DNA of 44,614 nt from Welwitschia mirabilis. Lineage: Eukaryota; Gnetophyta; Gnetopsida; Welwitschiales. Made by a program: the position numbers and the translations under genes. The stretch lies in assembly GCA_051453625.1 (NCBI GenBank), contig JBOZIK010000001.1:63776105-63820718 (forward strand). Direction: 5' to 3'. The notes under the pieces were generated by a model. The model worked only from the letters and a program-made list of their open reading frames with translations, was not told the DNA's origin and did not search any database. Of the stretch, positions 10,481-20,300 are shown in pieces (the stretch's first letter is position 1; each line of letters opens with the position of its first letter).

Positions 10481-11049
10481 CTACATTAGGATTACCTAAT
10501 AGGTTCTGCATTATTCTCAAAGTAGATTTTATGTTTAACAATGAAAGTAGAAATGGTTGTTAAATCTTTATGGGTCCAAATAAACACATTAATCTTAGAA
10601 TTTAAAAGTGATATTAAAATTGATTCTTATTGATGATAAATATTCTCATTTATTATTAATGATCTATTATGATTATCACATATAAAAATATGTTTTAGTC
10701 CATTGGATAAAGGTTTTAGATTTAAATTCAAATTTTTAGTTTCTATTGATTTTTTATCAAAGTTGACTATTGTCTCAGGTCATCATCCAGATGACAGAGG
10801 TGGATGACTTTCCTTAAAATATAGAATCTCTGTTGTTTTCAAATGTTAAGCTTATTTACAAATTATAGTTTTAATTTCTTCAGTTTCATAATCAAAATAG
10901 TTAATTCTTAAATGCTCATAGTTGAGTTCATCATCATCAAAATCTTTCAAGTTTTCTAATTCAAGTGATCATCATATAAGAGAGGGTCATGAAGCATTGA
11001 TCATCTTTGTTTAAGTGGATGATGCTATAAAAATAATGTTGGCTTAATT

Positions 11050-11450
11050 TTTTCTTTAGCATTCGATTCATCACCTAGGTCTTAAACTCTAATAGTAATT
11101 TTTTTATTTTCTAAGTAACACTCTTATCATTTCAATTCTTATATCAATAAGACAATAGGCTATTGTACAAAATGCTATATCTAGAAGTAGTGTATAACCT
11201 CCCTTATGCTCAACTTCAGTCACAACCACATCTATTGTATAGAATGCTTCCTTAATTATAATCACAAAATATTTTATTATTTCTAAAGGTTTATAAAGGT
11301 ATAAAATTAAGACTCACTCTTATATTAATTAAGGCCTTTTTAATTCTTTTATTTTCTTCTAGAGTGATAATAACTTTTATTAACCTAGGATCCTTAAAGT
11401 TTAGACATTTTTACAAAACTAAGTTGCTTATAAATTGGGGTAGGAAGACT
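11050..11450 (-). pseudogene. Aspartic protease of element 2 (degraded)
   Basis: Homologous to the element 1 protease. The active-site loop reads KALINIRVSLNF at about 11310-11350, so the catalytic D is N and the G-A pair is R-V, all explained by transitions. The downstream HNRGYPLLLDR-like segment (about 11190-11215) is recognisable in broken frames. Confidence 0.72.
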
Positions 11451-12145
11451 TTACTAGGTATGGTCCATTTTTATTTTCTCCTAATTAGGTCTTTCCATAC
11501 TTAAAATATTTAGGATTTTCTTGTAAGAGTTTTAAAATCATAAATTTATGCTCACATCTTGTATTAAGGCTTTAAGATACTCATTAATAATAGGATTAAT
11601 ATTTAATCTATTAAGCCAAGGAGTAGCAGGATTCTTTTCTTTGTCTTAAGAAGAATTTTTCTTATTAAGCTTATCACTTAAAGTAGAAGGGAAAATATAA
11701 TTTTCTAAGATTTAAATATTCTCTTTTTTTTGTTATTTTCTCATCATTTTTAGAAGTTAAAGCCTCATGGGTAGAAGGTATTATTTTATTTTCAATTCTT
11801 GTCACAACCTCATAATTTTTCCTTACTTCATTAGAGTTTGGTAAAGCTTGTGTTTCAAGTGATCCTTATTGTCTTTGATTTGCAAGAATAGTTTATTGAA
11901 GAACATTCAATAGATTTTCAATGTTTAAATTTTTTTTCTCTTGAGATTTTCTTAATTGATCTATGGAATTTCTAATTGGGTTATTTTTATTTTGATAATT
12001 TGATGATCTTGCTTGATAATTTTTGAGCTACTTATTTGGAAGTTTAAGTTATTTGATTCAAAGTTAGAATTCTTAAATCTATTTCTAAATGATTATTTTA
12101 AGTGTTTAAATTTGTTCTCAAAAGTTTAAAAACTAGGTTATCCTT

Positions 12146-12355
12146 TCACCTTAGGTTAAAATTTGTATTAATTTTGATTTTGATTTTGATTTTAAAGTCT
12201 GAAGACTTTTGATTGAAAGCACACATTTTTTTATAAATTTTCTCTTTGTAAGTTGTCAATAAAGGACATTTTTTTATTACATGATAGTTATCTTTACAGA
12301 AATCACAAGTTGAAATCACATTCCTTTCAATTGCCACTTTTGCATGTAAAATCAT
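12146..12355 (-). pseudogene. Gag zinc knuckle of element 2
   Basis: Nucleocapsid-type RNA-binding finger. The 69-codon open piece contains CDFCKDNYHVIKKC, a complete CX2CX4HX4C motif, followed by PLLTTYKEKIYKKMCAFN, which matches element 1. A GATTTT repeat on the plus strand (12172-12196) gives a KIKIKIKI tract. The motif is complete here while the element 1 copy has lost its last C. Confidence 0.85.
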
Positions 12356-12429
12356 TTGAGTGTATTTTTCTAATGTTGTTGTAAAATCCTTAATTACATT
12401 TGTGAGTTCTTTTTTTAACCTCCTTTTCT

Positions 12430-13200
12430 TGTTTTAGTTCTTTAAGATCTTTTATAATTTGGCTAATAGTATGATTTTCTTTAGGTTGATTAAGGCCATG
12501 TTTGACTTACTTTGACTATTTATTTTAACAATCTTCATGCATTTTGTAATGTGAAATTCAATAAATTTTCACCACATGAAAAATCTACAAGTTATTTAGT
12601 TTGGATGTTAAGTTCACTGTAGAAATAGTCTAGTAATTCTTCTTGAGTGAATGCATCAATGGGATTAGTATAGTGAAAAACCATTCATAAGGGGAGTCAT
12701 AATTTTTATTAGTTATTTTTGGAAATTTATTACCTTTTTTGTTCCTTTTATTATTGTTTTTTTGCTCATAAATCTTTTTATAANNNNNNNNNNNNNNNNN
12801 NNNNNNNNNNNNNNNNNNNNNNNNNNNNNNNNNNNNNNNNNNNNNNNNNNNNNNTCTTTTAATGTGATGGAAAAGATATCATATAAGTATGATTATTAAT
12901 TTATTTTTTTACCATTTCCTAAAGTAAGCAATAATTTTTCAATGTTGGATATATGTTGAAGGGGATCTTTATTATTTTTTCATTAAAAACATTATATGCA
13001 TTTAGATTTCTTAACTTGACATCATTATCATAAGGTAGGTCAAAAGGATTTTGGATTTCATGCTTTTTATTTGCAATTAATTCTTTAAAAATGACATTAG
13101 TATTTGGATTTCAAGGGGTAGTAGAGGTTTCTATCATAATATAAGAATTAGATGAAACTACTTCTTTCTCTTTTTGCATAGGATTTGAAATTAATAAAAC
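12430..13200 (-). pseudogene. Gag core of element 2 (degraded)
   Basis: Capsid-type gag, colinear with 7020-7703 of element 1. Readable pieces include NPFDLPYDNDVKLRNLNAY (about 13000-13060) and the counterpart of the QTKQIIDFSLGGNLMN segment (about 12540-12610, decayed). Many stops and shifts; a 71-N gap (12784-12854) lies inside. Confidence 0.75.
12784..12854. other. Assembly gap (71 N)
   Basis: Run of N inside the gag of element 2. Confidence 1.
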
Positions 13201-13464
13201 TATTTTCTTATAAACTTTCTTTTGAAAAATTTTCCTTAGAAAAATCATATTTAAAAATATTTAATGTAAAAAAATCTTTCTACTAAATTCTTGAAATATT
13301 TGTGTACTTAGGGTGGGCATACTTGGATTAAGTTCATAGTCGATCAAATCTTTTTGGATGTTTTCTTTAATCAACAGATGCTTTCTCTAATATTTCATCT
13401 TTTTACTTGAGTTTATCATGTCTTAGTATGTTTAGTTCTATTTTATAAACATCATTTTTATGGT

Positions 13465-14533
13465 TGTTATTGCGGTTCATATTTGTGTAAATATTTATAC
13501 TCAAAAATATCATGTAATTGACAAATAAAATAGATATCTCACATAATATAATACACTAATATAGTTGGGAGTGAACCCAAATGTTGTGTCTCATTAAAAA
13601 CTATAAGATGAGATTAAGGATTAATTTTCACAAGAAAATGATAACTAAACATAAAGAATAATGTAGAAAATAAAGATATAATGTAAATGCAAATGCAAAT
13701 GAACCTAAATGCAGTGCAAAATAAATCTAAACTACTTCCTTTTAGCCTTAATAAATGCTACCTTTAAGATCTATATCACCAATGAAATTATCACCTGATT
13801 AAGGGTAACATAAACCATAAGGAATATCTAATAAATCTAAATGTAATAATGAAAATAGAGTTTTATATTAAAAGGAAAAAAATATTTGGATTACAAAATA
13901 GCCAAGCCTTCATGGAGGGTGAATAGCCCTCCAGTAAGGAAATGTCTTTCTACAATCCCTCGAGATGAATCTTCCATCATTCGATCTCTTATCACAAAAA
14001 TTTTTCATGCATCGAAGATGAAGATGAGAGTTGAAGGAGATTTCTATTTATAGGGTTTACATGGTAAAACCATTACACAAAAGACACTCTAAAATGCACT
14101 CCATTATAGAAAAGGAATAGATAAAATGGTTAAAGATTAGCTATCAATGTTAGTTATAGTGGTCATTTTGGCTATCATCTAGATAATCAAGGGAATAATG
14201 GATCTTTATAAAACATGACTTAATAGTGCTAGCTTAGCATCCATGTCAACATCTAATAGTATCATCGTCCTATCTTTCATGACAAAAATAATGGGGATGA
14301 TGGTCTTCTTTGTTTATTGCAGTGAGAAGAACTACCCTTTTTTGTCAGTAATATTCATCTAAATCCATGTGTATTAGAATGTGTTATAAATACCTCAAAT
14401 TATGTCAAGAATTGTACATTTCTGAGATCTTCTATTAATTCTCCAAAATTCTTAGAATTACATCTAAACCTATATACATGTCCTATAAAATAGCTCATAG
14501 AATCCCATTAAATAACCATAAATTGGCATTGCA
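13465..14533 (-). repeat. 3' LTR of element D
   Basis: The low end (TGTTATTGCGGTTCATATTT) aligns with the 15458 end of the other LTR (TGTTGTGGTGCATATTTG), while the flanks differ. The high end (AAATTGGCATTGCA) aligns with AATTTGGCAACACAACA at 18202. A minus-strand TATAAATA at 14045-14052 is a good LTR promoter candidate. A CATCTAGATAATC motif lies at about 14175. The high boundary is uncertain by a few bases. Confidence 0.6.
14045..14052 (-). promoter_or_regulatory. LTR TATA box, element D 3' LTR
   Basis: The minus strand reads CCTATAAATAGAAATC, the usual TATA context of plant LTR promoters, placed about 580 bp from the inner LTR end. Confidence 0.55.
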
Positions 14534-15436
14534 TTAGTCATCTAGAGAATATACCTAGATGACAAAAGATACAAAAAACATGAAAATAAAAAACAACAAA
14601 AAAATGAATCATGAACTAACATAAAATAAAAACTAACAGTTGTCCTCTAATTCATCTAGATGATAAAGAGGATGATAAGAGAACACTAGTTTTAATGAAA
14701 ATAAAAAACCTTAGTTTCATAGACCTTCATTATCATGCATCATCTAGATAATAAGGGGAATGATAAGGCATTACTTTTAGAATGAAAATTAGAAAATGTA
14801 TAAAGAAAAACCTACATTTCTACTATAAAGGTACAATAATACTATAGATAAATTCNNNNNNNNNNNNNNNNNNNNNNNNNNNNNNNNNNNNNNNNNNNNN
14901 NNNNNNNNNNNNNNNNNNNNNNNNNNNNNNNNNNNNNNNNNNNNNNNNNNNNNNNNNNNNNNNNNNNNNNNNNNNNNNNNNNNNNNNNNNNNNNNNNNNN
15001 NNNNNNNNNNNNNNNNNNNNNNNNNNNNNNNNNNNNNNNNNNNNNNNNNNNNNNNNNNNNNNNNNNNNNNNNNNNNNNNNNNNNNNNNNNNNNNNNNNNN
15101 NNNNNNNNNNNNNNNNNNNNNNNNNNNNNNNNNNNNNNNNNNNNNNNNNNNNNNNNNNNNNNNNNNNNNNNNNNNNNNNNNNNNNNNNNNNNNNNNNNNN
15201 NNNNNNNNNNNNNNNNNNNNNNNNNNNNNNNNNNNNNNNNNNNNNNNNNNNNNNNNNNNNNNNNNNNNNNNNNNNNNNNNNNNNNNNNNNNNNNNNNNNN
15301 NNNNNNNNNNNNNNNNNNNNNNNNNNNNNNNNNNNNNNNNNTACTATAAAGGTACAATAATACTATAGATAAATTCCTAAGCCAAAATCCAAACTACTTA
15401 TTTAAGCAATGTTAGTCCTTAAACTCCAAGTAGCCT
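14534..15436 (-). other. Internal region of element D
   Basis: No coding signal. It holds an inverted repeat GTCATCTAG/CTAGATGAC at 14537-14562 and two imperfect tandem units of about 90 bp (14652-14738 and 14739-14830). Each unit starts with CATCTAGAT(G/A)ATAA followed by a GGATGATAAG-like run. A 486-N gap follows, flanked on both sides by the same 35 bases (14821-14855 and 15342-15376). Confidence 0.55.
14856..15341. other. Assembly gap (486 N) with duplicated flanks
   Basis: The 35 bases on the left (14821-14855) are repeated exactly on the right (15342-15376). Either contigs overlap or the gap holds more tandem repeat units. Confidence 1.
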
Positions 15437-15454
15437 TCCTCAGTAATAGTAGTA
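15437..15454 (-). other. Primer-binding site of element D (tRNA-Asp type, decayed)
   Basis: The minus strand reads TACTACTATTACTGAGGA. Compared with the Athila-type site TGGCGCCGTTGCCGGGGA, every difference but one (third base) is C-to-T or G-to-A. It lies 3 nt after the CA end of the LTR, the expected place. This fixes the minus orientation of the LTR. Confidence 0.65.
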
Positions 15455-15893
15455 ATATGTTGTGGTGCATATTTGTGTAAATATTATATCCTTAATAAAT
15501 CTTAAAAATTAATAAAACATAAATATTTTCATAATATAACATGCTAATAAATATGGGAGTAATCCAAATGTCATAATTTCATTTAAGACATAAGAGAGAA
15601 AAAAGAGAATTAACTTCAAATAAAAAACTTATGCACTTTCTAAGTAGAACAAAATAATAGTATAAGTAAATAATTCAAATGAATAAACTATGTAAATAAA
15701 ATTCCTAATATATTCTAAAAGAAACATCTATTTGAACAAAATCAACTGGTTATGGAGATTGGTCCTGTATAATCTAGATCAATTAAGAAAAGTCATTACT
15801 AGACCAAGATCAATCTAAGCTATCAAGTGTGTTGAATAGAATATGAAATAATGTAAAGTTAATCTAGAAAATATAATGCAATATACTAAACTA

Positions 15894-16134
15894 NNNNNNN
15901 NNNNNNNNNNNNNNNNNNNNNNNNNNNNNNNNNNNNNNNNNNNNNNNNNNNNNNNNNNNNNNNNNNNNNNNNNNNNNNNNNNNNNNNNNNNNNNNNNNNN
16001 NNNNNNNNNNNNNNNNNNNNNNNNNNNNNNNNNNNNNNNNNNNNNNNNNNNNNNNNNNNNNNNNNNNNNNNNNNNNNNNNNNNNNNNNNNNNNNNNNNNN
16101 NNNNNNNNNNNNNNNNNNNNNNNNNNNNNNNNNN
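15894..16134. other. Assembly gap (241 N)
   Basis: Run of N inside the 5' LTR of element D. Confidence 1.
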
Positions 16135-16199
16135 CCCTTTGATCTCTTATCATGAGAATTTCTGACATCAAAGAAGATAAGTCCTAATCGAGGATTAAG

Positions 16200-17637
16200 A
16201 AGGTATTTAATATAAATTAAAACTCTAAAAAATAATAGGATTGAGAACCATAGAGTGAAGGTGAATAGTTCTTTTAAAGAATTTAGCCAAAATGAACTAA
16301 ATCAGCTAATGATATATCACAAGATTGCTCAAAATAATTTGCTAATTAAAAACATGCATGCAAAGATAAGCTAGAAGGATTGAATATTTGCACATAGGAT
16401 TTATAATAATTTGGAAAACCCCCCTACTCCACTCTTAACAATCAGCTTATTACTAAGCTTACTCAGGATCTTCGTTACTCCTCTAGGTATTCTAGGTTCA
16501 CTTATAACCTTTATAAATGGACTTTTCCAAGCTTAGTATCAATATTTGAATAGACTTTTCTATGCTTAGTCTTAACATTTGAACAGAAGTTTGTAGACTA
16601 ATTCTTAACCTTTAAACAATGTAAGATAGTGATGTAATAATGCAAAGATTCACAACTATCACTCATTTTTAATATAGTAGATTTGATGAAGCTCTTCTCC
16701 TATAGATAGTACAATAGACAAAGCACTAGATTTGACCCTAGATGTGAAGATAACATAGATAATAGATCTTCCTTAGTTAGGAGTACATATGCTAAGATCC
16801 AATAGTAAATATCACAATCTTTAGTTCTTTTATCAAGATTCAAAAGATATCCAAAAGTCTAAAAGATCTTAAAAAGGTTTTTTTTATCTTTTCTCTCTTA
16901 GATATTTATAATGGAAGGATTTTAGGATTTATTACTATTTGAAAATGCACTTCCAATGGCTATAAATAGCTAGAAAATGGCTATCTAATGGATAAATAAT
17001 GGATATAAAATGGATATAAGATTTTAATTCCATTTTGACTAGTCATTCCCATCTAGTACTATGACTTACTTAGGTTACATAAGTGAAATTTTTGGTTACC
17101 CTAGTTTCTTACAGCTCCACATTTAGTCGACTCTAATCCAGTCGCTTACAATTATGTCTAGTTGCCCTTTAGTCCAGATAAAAGATCATGTCAATTTGGT
17201 ACATCAAGTTTAATTAACCTCTTTAGATGCCTAATCAACCCCATGAAAATTAGCTTAGGGGTATCAGCTGCATAGTGCTCAGGGATGGTCGACCCCTTTA
17301 AATGTCTAATTGACTACTTGACAATCGGTTCAAGAGTACTGCTATCAGATGACCCTTCATAGGTTTGATCAATCCCTTGACATTTAGTTAAGGGATTTAT
17401 TACTATATCCACAAATCTGGTTGATCCCATAAAAGATCTAGTTAATTTCTTATCATTTAGTTCAAGGATACTGGCTCTCAATATCATAGGTATAGTCAAC
17501 TCCATTAGAAATCTGGTTGACCCCTCTGAATTTAGTTCAATTCTAAGTGTCTGCGTCAAGTGCAGTTGACTCCTCAAGAGGGTAAGTAAACTTGACATAT
17601 TTCTAGCAATTAGAATTCAATATTTTTGGCTTCAACA
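16200..17637 (-). repeat. Probable nested Ty1/copia-like solo LTR
   Basis: This part is absent from the partner LTR. In minus sense it begins TGTTGAAGCCAAAAATATTG at 17637, followed by degenerate GTCGAC/GTTGACC repeats (about 17100-17600), a TATA-like ATTATAAATATC at about 16902-16913, and AAGCTTAG-T(C)T repeats near 16530-16600. A CCCCCCTACTCCACTC segment lies at about 16419-16434. This arrangement resembles large LTRs of the SIRE/Maximus copia type as I remember them, but I cannot verify the family. The low end is not fixed and no 5-bp duplication was confirmed. No copia coding region is present. Confidence 0.42.
16904..16913 (-). promoter_or_regulatory. TATA-like box in nested LTR
   Basis: The minus strand reads CCATTATAAATATCTAAGAG, followed by a purine-rich leader. 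Plausible LTR promoter; decayed element. Confidence 0.4.
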
Positions 17638-18202
17638 TTAAATTAATAAGTGATTATTATCTTTTGCACAAGATACATAAAATTTGCTACACAGAGAACA
17701 TTTGTTTGACATCAATTATCAAAACATAATCTAATAAAAACAACAAATAATAATAAACACAATAAAACTATAGTATCACATAAAATGCATAAGACACATG
17801 GTAAAAGTTTGGTGAAGAATTATATTTAGGTTTCATCCTACTGGTCATTTGAACAATGGAGGGGATAATGTTATGTCATATCAGCTACTAGACTATTCTA
17901 GTAAGTGTCCTAATTAGCATGAGTTCTTTTATCATCTGTACTATATCTAAATGATAAGTTGGACAATGGAATTTGTAAAGATGTTTCTTATGTTAAATCA
18001 GCCTCTTTGATTACAAGATTTCTACTTCATATAGGAAGTATTGTAATTTGCCTAAAATTCTATCAAATTTAATGAAGATTGCATGTTTTTGTGATATTTT
18101 CCTTAGCTCTCCATTATTATTGAAACTCAATATAAACTATCTAATGTTCTACAAAACTACTCAAAATACCTTATAAAATACATACAATTTGGCAACACAA
18201 CA

Positions 18203-19020
18203 AGGATACTTCTTTGCTTCATGATCTATATCTTGACCAAGTATACATTTTTTTCTTTTAATTTATTCTTGCTTTTAGTGGAAATAATTTTTTTAAGTCC
18301 TTCTAAAGAAATAATAACTTTAGTTCATCTAACATATTTAATTTTTTTCCTTCCTTATTTTCTCCTACACATTTAAGTTATTTATCACAATTTGGTGCTT
18401 CATTTTTTATTGGCTATCATAACTTGTTGTGCTTAAATAGACTCTAATTTAGGTTATTGCTCATCAATTATCACTTCCATTATGCTTTCCCCACATGTAA
18501 AGTTTATCATTTGTCTAGTTTTAGATTGCAATCCCTCTATAAAATATCTTACCAATTTCCAATTTTGAAGATCATCTATAGGATATCTTGTAATATGAGC
18601 AAAAAATATTTCAAATGCAGTTGGATAGTCTTCATATTTTAATTGATAAAACCTTATAATTTACTTTCTAAGTTTTTGTACTTTATAATAAGTCAAATAT
18701 CTATTAACAAAGGTTCTTTTCATTTGATCATGTAAATTACTTAAGTTATGGGTGATTTGAGAAAACCAATTATGATAATTTTCAGTTAGTATCATTCTAA
18801 AAACTATAAGATCAAGTTGATCTATGATAGTTTCAAGAGTGTAAAGGAATAAATCAAGACAAATTAAGAATTAAAGAGAATCATCTAAATCAATATTGGC
18901 ATATATAGTAAGTTTAATTAAACTTTTAATTTCAACCTCATCATCTAGTGATAAATCTATAGGATTATGAAATTTAGAATTTTTACCCTATAATGCTTAT
19001 TTAAGAGTTTTAGAGGACAT
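18203..19020 (-). pseudogene. Gag of element 3 (degraded, cut at 18203)
   Basis: I place the start at the minus-strand ATG at 19018-19020 (MSSKTLK). Downstream pieces read DLSLDDEVEIKSLIKLTIYA, NWFSQITHNLSNL, MKRTFVNRYLTYYKVQKLRK, DDLQNWKLVRYFIEGLQSKT and RQMINFTCGESIMEV, matching the Retrotrans_gag core and its TRQ-I--GG end. It is related to element 1 and 2 gag but clearly a different subfamily. The C-terminal part runs with stops up to 18203, where the LTR of element D begins; no pol of element 3 is found beyond it. Confidence 0.8.
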
Positions 19021-19500
19021 TTGATGTAAATGAGGAGAAACAAAAGGTTTTATTTTAATATTTTTCCTAGTAGAAGTTATTAAAATGTAAGTTAAAGAGG
19101 AGTGAAAATTCATTCTCTTTACTACCTTAAATTCACTATATAGTTTAAAAGTTAAATTTATGGAAGAAAATAGTAGTAAAAATAAAGATTTAGTTACTGA
19201 TCTAGAAGTAGAAATACTTTAATTTTGTAAAAAGGTATATTTGAAGAAGAAGATATTGAATTAATTATTTGATAATGTTCTTCTTGATCAAATAACCCTC
19301 TTTCAATGTTCTTCCAAATGAACTATGACCCTTTATACTACTATTTGTTTAACATTTAAAAAAAAATCGTGGTTGATTCTAAGCTATCAAAAAGCAAAAT
19401 ATAATTTAAAATGAAATACTTGTATAGTAAGAAAATCATATATGATCAATATGAATCTAGATGAAGAAATTCCAATGAATCCTTTTAAGAAGGCTAACAT
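19021..19500 (-). other. Leader of element 3
   Basis: Noncoding leader between primer site and gag start. Nothing else recognised. Confidence 0.5.
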
Positions 19501-19519
19501 TTTCCTAGTAATAACACCA
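19501..19519 (-). other. Primer-binding site of element 3 (tRNA-Asp type, decayed)
   Basis: The minus strand reads TGGTGTTATTACTAGGAAA. Against TGGCGCCGTTGCCGGGGAA it differs at 8 of 19 places, all C-to-T or G-to-A. It lies a few bases inside the LTR end (TGTAAGCTCATC on the plus strand) and upstream of gag, as expected. Reverse transcription would prime here from tRNA-Asp. Confidence 0.75.
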
Positions 19520-19524
19520 AAATA

Positions 19525-20300
19525 TGTAAGCTCATCTTGGTAACCTTAAGTCAATTCACAGAGATTTAAAACAGCTATGAAAAGACTAAAATTCATTCTT
19601 CTATCATTCTAAAGAAATATAATATTTATTTTGTAGAAGCTAAACCCCAATATTTATAAGAGATGATTTGAAAAAGATTTATTAAATCTTTTCTAAGAAA
19701 ATATAAGAGAATACATTTTTTATATTCTAACTCTATGCTACTAATTAAACTTTTATTAAAAAACATTAAAACCTAAATGTAGATCTAATCCATTCAGATA
19801 AATCTATCATAACTTCCCTCTTCATAAACCAAAATCCTATTAATGATAAGTATTAATAAAGTCTTGGTCGATGAAGAAAAAAGAAAATTAGTAAATTAAG
19901 TAGTGACTATTTAAACTTACTATTTGCTATAAGATTTATTAAACATTATAATTATCTCTTAATAAATTTTGTAATTTGAAAGAATTAGTATGCATTTCAA
20001 GAATCATACTTTTAATCAGAGATAAGAACATGACACACTTATTTACTTATTTCCACAAGAACTAGTATCCAAGATATGTTACAAAGCCCCGAAAGCAATA
20101 AAAATATTTTTTAATGATAGATAAAGGCCTCAAAATATGTGAACTAAGGGTTTTACTATAATATGTTATAATTCCCTTGAAGAATAATGTTAACTTATAA
20201 TTCTAGGTGAGATTTCACAAGTCAATAGCTTTAATTATTACTTGGTATAAACTTGGTATAGACGTGGCACGCATAGAGTTAGATTACATTACATTTTTTA
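19525..20300 (-). repeat. 5' LTR of element 3 (far end not resolved)
   Basis: The inner end is TGTAAGCTCATCTTGG on the plus strand, directly beyond the primer site. A minus-strand TATAAATA lies at 19651-19658, close to the inner end. The outer LTR end could not be located, so the end coordinate given is only nominal. No 3' partner LTR is seen in the window. Confidence 0.5.
19651..19658 (-). promoter_or_regulatory. LTR TATA box, element 3
   Basis: The minus strand reads TCTTATAAATATTGGGG, about 130 bp from the inner LTR end. Confidence 0.5.

Larger units (their letters stand above)
10296..13464 (-). mobile_element. Element 2: 5'-part of a second Athila/Tat-type gypsy copy
   Basis: The minus strand carries leader, gag, zinc knuckle, protease and the first part of RT, colinear with element 1 (which has the same parts at 4750-7945) but clearly diverged. 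It is cut off at 10296 within RT. Immediately beyond its leader, at 13465, lies the low-coordinate end of LTR-pair element D, so its own primer site and LTR are not seen. All coding parts are broken by stops and shifts. Confidence 0.88.
13465..18202 (-). mobile_element. Element D: LTR pair with very short internal region
   Basis: Two stretches, 13465 to about 14533 and 15458-18202, align at both ends and in a middle segment (GATCTCTTATCA), so I read them as the 3' and 5' LTRs of one minus-strand element. Just inside the 5' LTR, after a 3-nt spacer, is a decayed tRNA-Asp-type primer site (15437-15454). The internal region is only about 0.9 kb including 486 N, and no gag or pol is seen in it. 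The 5' LTR is longer because it holds a nested copia-like LTR. No target duplication was found: the flanks read ATGGT and AGGAT. Confidence 0.6.
15458..18202 (-). repeat. 5' LTR of element D, with a nested insertion
   Basis: On the plus strand it starts TGTTGTGG and ends CACAACA, giving 7-bp inverted ends TGTTGTG/CACAACA. Segments at 15458-15560, about 16130-16190 and 17830-18202 align with the 3' LTR. The intervening part from roughly 16.2 to 17.64 kb has no counterpart there and is described as a nested copia-like LTR. A 241-N gap lies at 15894-16134. Confidence 0.65.

Noticed and set aside
13461-13479. Plus-strand sequence TGGTTGTTATTGCGG, which resembles a tRNA-Asp primer site
   Set aside because: It needs an inserted base, lies in the wrong orientation for the adjacent gag and TATA box, and aligns as the LTR end with 15458.
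14652-14830. CRISPR-like repeat array
   Set aside because: Only two imperfect units with no uniform spacers, in a plant repeat context.
17314-17598. 94-codon minus-strand reading with repeated GSTRF segments
   Set aside because: It is the translation of the GTCGAC-type noncoding repeats in an LTR; the peptide repeats follow from the DNA repeats.
13460-18207. Target-site duplication around element D
   Set aside because: The flanking five bases (ATGGT and AGGAT) do not match, so none is claimed.
18457-18642. 61-codon plus-strand reading
   Set aside because: Opposite-strand shadow of the gag of element 3.
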